Shown: one piece after another, positions 59,123 to 64,000 of the stretch
How the letters are laid out: the number at the start of each line of letters is the position of its first letter
Numbering within the stretch: position 1 is the stretch's first letter
Source: Tuctoria greenei
Lineage: Eukaryota > Streptophyta > Magnoliopsida > Poales > Poaceae
Assembly: GCA_036927565.1 (NCBI GenBank)
Contig: JAYESD010000005.1
Span: forward strand, 86,282,301 to 86,346,300
Direction of reading: 5' to 3'
Length of the DNA stretch: 64,000 nt
Translations under genes and position numbers: made by a program
Notes under the pieces: model-generated
What the model saw: the letters and a program-made list of their open reading frames with translations, nothing else
The model's database searches: none
Told to the model about the DNA's origin: nothing

Positions 59123-59984
59123 TGTCGATGGTTTTGATCCGGCAGATCTCCCGACGCTACTAAAGTGTTAGAGGAGTTTGAAGTTCAGTGTGGGTGCGCG
59201 GAGATTCAAGAAGGTGAAGTGTAAAACAGTACAAGAGACACAAAGATTTACGTGGTTCGGGCCGCCTGAGCGTAATACCCTACTCCACGGGGTGTGTTGG
59301 TGTTGTATTGGAATTATGAGCTCAACGTGAGTTGAGAGTGTAGAGTGAGCGCGTAGCGTCCGTGTGTCATGTGTATCGTCGGCCTGTCCTTTTATAGTAC
59401 AAGGGCAGGCCATTACAAGTTAGCCTGGCCCGACATGTGGCCCTGGCGGTTACTAATATTTATACACATTTGATGCGCTTAATTACCCTTAATAACTGAG
59501 TTACGGGCTTTGATAGAACCATTACTAGTAATTAAGGTCGTCCGATCGTGTGTCATTAATATAGTATTAGTGACACTTAATCGGGTCTTGAAGTCCTTGA
59601 TTCCCCTTTGAAGATCCGGAGCCGTTGTGAAGTCTTCCGGAGGTTGGAGGCTGAAGATCCGACGGTTGGACACGTGGCAGCTCCGGAGCGTACTGAGGGA
59701 AACAGATAGGTCCGGTGCCACCTAACACGTGTCAGTTCCGGAGCTTCCCTCGGTCTGGGGTTAGGTCCGGGGGTGCCGCTATGGTACATAGCCTGGAGCT
59801 TCCCCCTTGTGGGCGGTAGCTCCGGTTTGATAGTACACGTGGCGACCCTGGGACTAACCATGTTGGGGAAGCGAGTCCGGTTATGTCTAACATGTGGGCA
59901 TCCGAAGGTCTTCAAATCAAGTAGATGATATTCCCTTGAGATCTTTGCAATCCCAAGGGGTATATGGTACCCACGGTACCGACA
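59123..59984 (-). repeat. C2 5' LTR
   Basis: 862 bases, partner of 46853-47715. TATA box at 59389-59398 (minus). Confidence 0.93.
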
Positions 59985-61249
59985 ACATCTGATAAGTGAG
60001 ATGGTAGTTCGTACCGATAGGCTACTTCTCCTCTTTTCTCTAATACCTTGAAAGGACCAATATATCGGGGTGATAATTTGCCCTTCACCTTGAATCGTCT
60101 CAACCCTCTCACGGGTGACACCTTGAGATACACATAATCACCAATCTCAAATGAAAAATCACGGCGTCGAGTATCAGCATAACTCTTCTGCCTTGACTGA
60201 ACTGTCTTCAAATTCTTCCGGATTTCTTGTACTTGTCTCTCAGCTTCTCTTAACACTTCAGGCCTAAATACTTAGCTTTCGCCAGTTTGATTCCAAAACA
60301 ATGGTGTTCTGCACTTCCGTCCATACAAAGCTTCAAACAGAGACATCTTCAAACTGGCTTGATAACTGTTGTTATAAGAAAATTTGGCATACGGTAGGTT
60401 CTTATCCCAACTCCTACTATTTTTCAAAGCACACGCTCTCAATATGTCTTCAAGAATTTTATTAGTGCGCTCTGTTTGACCGTCAGTTTGCGGATGATAT
60501 GCCGAGCTGAAATTCAGTAGAGTATCCGTAGACTCATGCATCTTTTGCCAAAATCTGGAAGTGAACTGAGTACCCCTATCCGATATTATTTTCTTCGGAA
60601 CTCCATGCAGGCACACAATTCTTGCCATATATAGTTCTGCCAATCTTGAACCAGAATAGCTTTCTTTCATTGGGATAAAAGTGAGCCACTTTGGTCAAAG
60701 GATCCACTATGACCCATATAGAGTCGTATCCTGACTGAGTTCTTGGCAACACAATAAAGTCCATACTTATTTCTTTTCATTTCCATTCAGGAATTTTAAT
60801 TGGTTGAAGTAACCTTGCTGGTCTTTGATGTTCTTCTTTGACCTTCTGACATGTGTCACACAGAGCTACATACTCCGCCACGTCGTGTTTCATTCCATGC
60901 CACCAATATCGATCCTTTAGATCTTGATACATCTTTGTGCTTCCCGGATGAATAGAATATGACGAATCATGGGCTTCTCTCAATATCAACTCCCGAATCT
61001 CTTTGACATCAGGTACACATATTTTCTTCCCTAGCCATAAAGTTCCCTGTTCATCTTCTTTAAAGTCTGGTGCTTTCCCTTCTTTCATTAGTTGCTTAAT
61101 CTTCTGGATCCACTTATCATTCTTTTTCCCTTCACGAATATCTTTCTCCAAAGTAGAATCTACTTCCATAGATGCTACCTCAGTATTAGTCACGATACTA
61201 AGGTTTAGCCTTGCGAATTCCTCACATAACTGCGGTTGTTGACCTTGTA
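59985..61249 (-). pseudogene. E integrase (main part)
   Basis: Zinc domain SIHPGSTKMYQDL and CDTCQKVKEEHQ, core MDFIVLP, WVIVDPLTKVAHF, ISDRGTQFTSRFW and DGQTERTNKILED with the catalytic Asp and Glu kept. A TGA near 60776 and a shift near 60680 break it, and one stop lies near 60272. GPFKVLEKRGEVAYRYELP leads to the C2 insertion point at 59985. Confidence 0.88.
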
Positions 61250-61589
61250 GTGCCAAGCTATTGCATTGAGCTGATCTGCTTAACGCATCTGCGACCACAT
61301 TAGCTTTTCCAGGATGATAGTTGATTCCGACATCAAAATCATTGATAAGTTCCAACCATCGACGTTGTCTGAGATTTAGATCTGGTTGTGTGAAGATATA
61401 CTTCAAACTCTTGTGGTCCGTATAAATTTCAGTTCTTTTTCCTATCAGATAATGCCTCCATAATTTCAATGCATGCACTACAGCTGCTAACTCCAAATCA
61501 TAAGTAGGGTAATTTCTTTCATGCTTTCTGAGTTGACGTGAAGCATAAGCCACTACATGCCCATCTTGCATCAGTACACAGCCTAATCC
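61250..61589 (-). pseudogene. E RNase H
   Basis: YASRQLRKHERNYPTYDLE, TDHKSLKYIFTQPDLN and NVVADALSRSA. A TAA (glutamine CAA expected) near 61590 separates it from DAS in the preceding segment. Otherwise open. Confidence 0.87.
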
Positions 61590-62559
61590 TTATCCCGATG
61601 CATCGCAGTAGACTGCAAATTCATTATGCATATCTGGCATAATCAACATTGGAGCAGTAGTTAACCTTTTCTTTAGCTCTATAAAACTGGCTTCACACTC
61701 TGGTGTCCACTTGTATACAGCTCCCTTCTCAAGTAACTTTGTTAACGGACGAGATACTTTTGAGAATCCTTCGATGAACTGGCGATAATTGCCAGCCATA
61801 CCAAAGAAACTCCTGATTTCCCCAACATTTTCTGGTGTTTTCCAATTCAGAACATTTTTCACTTTACCAGGCTCTACTGCTATTCCTCCTTGTGATATGA
61901 CATGTCCCAGAAATGACACTTCCTTCAACCAGAACTCACATTTAATTAGCTTTGCATACAACTGATGTTCACGAAGTTTTTGTAAGGCCAGTCTTAGGTG
62001 CTCCTCATGTTTCTCTTCACTTTTGGAGAATATCAAAATGTCGTCAATAAACACCACAAAAAACTTATCCAGATATTCCATAAACACCTTATTCATTAGG
62101 TACATGAAATAAGCTGGGGCGTTAGTCAAGCCAAAAGACATGACTGTATACTCATATAATCCATATCTCGAAATAAATGCCGTCTTGGGTATGTCCGAGG
62201 GTCGTTTCTTCAATTGGTGATACCCTGAACTCATATCAATCTTCGAGAACACACAAGCACCTCTCAACTGGTCAAACAAATCCCCAATCCTTGGTAAAGG
62301 ATACTTGTTCTTGATAGTTACTGCGTTGAGTGCGTAATAATCCACACACAACCTCTGTGTGCCATCTTTCTTGGGCACAAATATCACTGGAGCTCCCCAG
62401 GGTGAGGAACTAGGACGAATGTATCCTTTTGCTAACAACTCATTGATATGATCCTTTAATTCTGCCAATTGTTTAGCATCCATCCTGTATGGCCGCTTGT
62501 AAATTGGTGCTGTTCCAGGCACTAATTCAATGATGAATTCAATTTCTCTATCAGGGGGC
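61590..62559 (-). pseudogene. E reverse transcriptase
   Basis: GYIRPSSSPWGAPVIFVPKK, FSKIDMSSGYHQLK, MSFGLTNAPAYFM and an intact FIDDILIFSK, then VSFLGHVISQGG. It is open throughout as part of a 402-codon stretch (61590-62798), unusually well kept beside the rest of E. Confidence 0.9.
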
Positions 62560-63055
62560 ATACCCGGTAGTTCCTCAGGAAACACATCCGGAAAGTCACA
62601 AACAACTTCGATCTCTTGTACTCCTTCAACTTGATTGAGTCCTATTTTCTGAACTGGTGCTTGATCAGGACGGAACTCCACGTTTGTGCCATCTGTATGA
62701 GTTAAGCATATTGTTCTGGTGGCACAGTGGATCACTCCTTTGTACTTGGTTAACCAATCCATTCTGAGAATAATGTCTATTCCTTGTGTCTCCAGCACTA
62801 TAAGGTTTGCTAAGAATGCTACACCTTAATTCTTTTGCTTACATTAGGGCATACTTTCCTTGTCAGCATCTCTCCTCCAGGAGAGTTGACTACTAATACT
62901 TGAGTCATTAATGTAACAGTCATTCCATGTCTTCTTATGAATTCTTTTGCTATGAATGAATGCGTTGCACTAGAGTCAAACAATACCGTGGAAGGATGAG
63001 AATCAGCAGGGAACATACCGATCACCACATCTGATGCGTCTTGGGATTCCTCCAA
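62560..63055 (-). pseudogene. E aspartic protease (active site altered)
   Basis: VLFDSSATHSFIAKEF: the expected DSG is DSS. LDIIL-type motif (GIDIILRMDWLTKYKG) follows after a frame break near 62820. The Gly-to-Ser change should disable the enzyme. Confidence 0.82.
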
Positions 63056-64000
63056 AACAACATGATTGACCCTTCCTCTAGACTGGTTCTGCTGCGTATG
63101 CTTCTTCGGGCAGTTGTTGGAGTAGTGTCCCTTGTCCCCACATATATAGCAAGCTCCCCGAGCACTGGTGTCTTGAGCCTTGTTTCTTTGTTGATTCTGC
63201 TGTGGTTACCCAGTTGGTCGAGGATTTGAAGTCATAGGAAGTTGTTGATACATTTGAGGGCGTTGCGGTTGCATCTGCTGGTACTGTTGGCGAGCATACT
63301 GAGCTTGAGGTCTGAATGAAGAGTTGTTGGCGTACCGCTGACCTTGATTATTGCCCAAGGGACGACTCATGTGTCCCGATGGCTGTGGGTTGAAGTGAGG
63401 ACGATTGTTGCTTGAAGACTGTCCCATCATCATCTACCTTTCGTTGTCTTCTCCCTTGCATTATTTCTTCTTTCTTTCCACTGTAAAAGCTTTGTCCACC
63501 AGATGTTGAAAACTAGCATAGTCACTAGAAGACATCATCAAATGTAACTCTTTGTCCAATCCTTCCTTGAAACAGAATTGCTTTTTAGCATCAGTATCAA
63601 CATCTCCAGGGGCGTACCGAGATAGTTGTGTAAACTTGTTCAAATACCCCCTTATGTTCATGTTCCCTTGCTTCAGTGCTAGGAACTCCAAACGTTTGGC
63701 TTGAATCTCTCCTTTAGGCACGTGATGATTGCGGAAGTTTTCTCTGAACTCCTCCCATGTGATGTTGTCTGGGTTGTTATGGTCTGCAGTGAAAGCGGTC
63801 CACCAATCAGCTGCAGGTCCATGAAGTTGGTGTGATGCCAATAGTACCCTTTCCCTTCCTTCAAATTGGACAATCCTTAGTTTACTTTCAATTGTATTGA
63901 TCCAGTCGTCTGCATCCATAGGTTCCACGGCGTTGGAAAAGCGTGGAGGTTGAGTGTTCATGAAGTCTCTTAAGAAAATCATGGAGGTGGGGGTGGTGGT
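63056..64000 (-). pseudogene. E gag, start beyond the window
   Basis: Capsid part (PMDADDWINTIESKL, GPAADWWTAF, LNKFTQLSRYAPGDV), then a Gln/Pro-rich segment (63206-63433) and the zinc knuckle C-Y-I-C-G-D-K-G-H-Y-S-N-N-C near 63120-63162. A TAA near 63206 and a shift near 63440 break it. The N-terminus and 5' LTR are outside. Confidence 0.87.

Larger units (their letters stand above)
46853..59984 (-). mobile_element. C2: complete Tat-lineage Ty3/gypsy element
   Basis: 5' LTR 59123-59984, primer site, gag, protease, RT/RNase H, second RNase H, integrase, spacer, antisense gene (48249-51792, plus strand), polypurine tract and 3' LTR 46853-47715. Flanking 5-mers ACATA (46848-46852) and ACATC (59985-59989) are the target duplication with one mismatch. 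My count gives 18 differences over the first 415 LTR bases, so it is younger than C1. It shares gene order with C1 but its LTR is clearly divergent, so it is another subfamily. Confidence 0.92.
43798..64000 (-). mobile_element. E: Tekay-like chromovirus, interrupted by C2
   Basis: 3' LTR (43798-46543), chromodomain end of pol (46589-46852), then C2, then integrase, RNase H, RT, protease and gag (59985-64000), running off the right edge before the 5' LTR. RT precedes integrase and a chromodomain is present. The integrase C-terminal frame is continuous across C2 when one target copy is discounted. The LTR shares modules with A and B. Confidence 0.87.

Overview
The window is plant nuclear DNA made almost entirely of nested, decayed LTR retrotransposons. 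I find no host gene, tRNA gene, intact rRNA gene, CRISPR array or DNA transposon. The element types point to a monocot and most likely a grass: a Sirevirus-type Ty1/copia element, Tekay-like chromovirus Ty3/gypsy elements with long LTRs, Tat-lineage gypsy elements with a second RNase H and an antisense 'putative gypsy type transposon' gene, and a Cassandra-like LTR carrying 5S rRNA sequence. All lineage names come from domain order and motifs read by eye; no search was run.

Left nest (1-29781). The outermost element is chromovirus A (+ strand; leader, gag, pol and 3' LTR at 22315-29781; its 5' LTR lies left of the window). A Sirevirus (- strand; 5' LTR 20808-22314, gag-pol 15261-20754, rest at 1-2225) inserted into the leader of A. 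A complete Tat-type gypsy element, here called C1 (+ strand, 2226-15260), inserted into the RNase H frame of the Sirevirus.

Middle (29782-43797). This is a scrap heap: a Copia LTR tail, a Tat-like LTR with the start of a gag (D), the 5' LTR plus gag stub of a second chromovirus of family A (B), a Cassandra-like LTR (34606-34887), a roughly 5 kb gypsy 3' LTR on the minus strand (F), unassigned sequence, and part of another LTR-like block.

Right nest (43798-64000). Chromovirus E (- strand; 3' LTR 43798-46543, pol and gag running off the right edge) carries a second complete Tat element, C2 (- strand, 46853-59984), inserted into its pol frame.

In C1 and C2 the sense strand codes gag, protease, RT, RNase H, a second RNase H and integrase. 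A separate gene of about 1,150 codons with one intron lies on the opposite strand between pol and the 3' LTR, and converges on pol through a spacer of hairpin-forming repeats. All coding frames carry stops, frameshifts or active-site substitutions, so nothing here looks autonomous now.

The most unusual signals are: arrays of the palindrome CGGACTAGTCCG and close variants just upstream of the TATA box in both the Sirevirus LTR and the unrelated chromovirus A/B LTRs; the intron-containing antisense gene; and two TAG codons shared at identical domain borders by both Tat copies.
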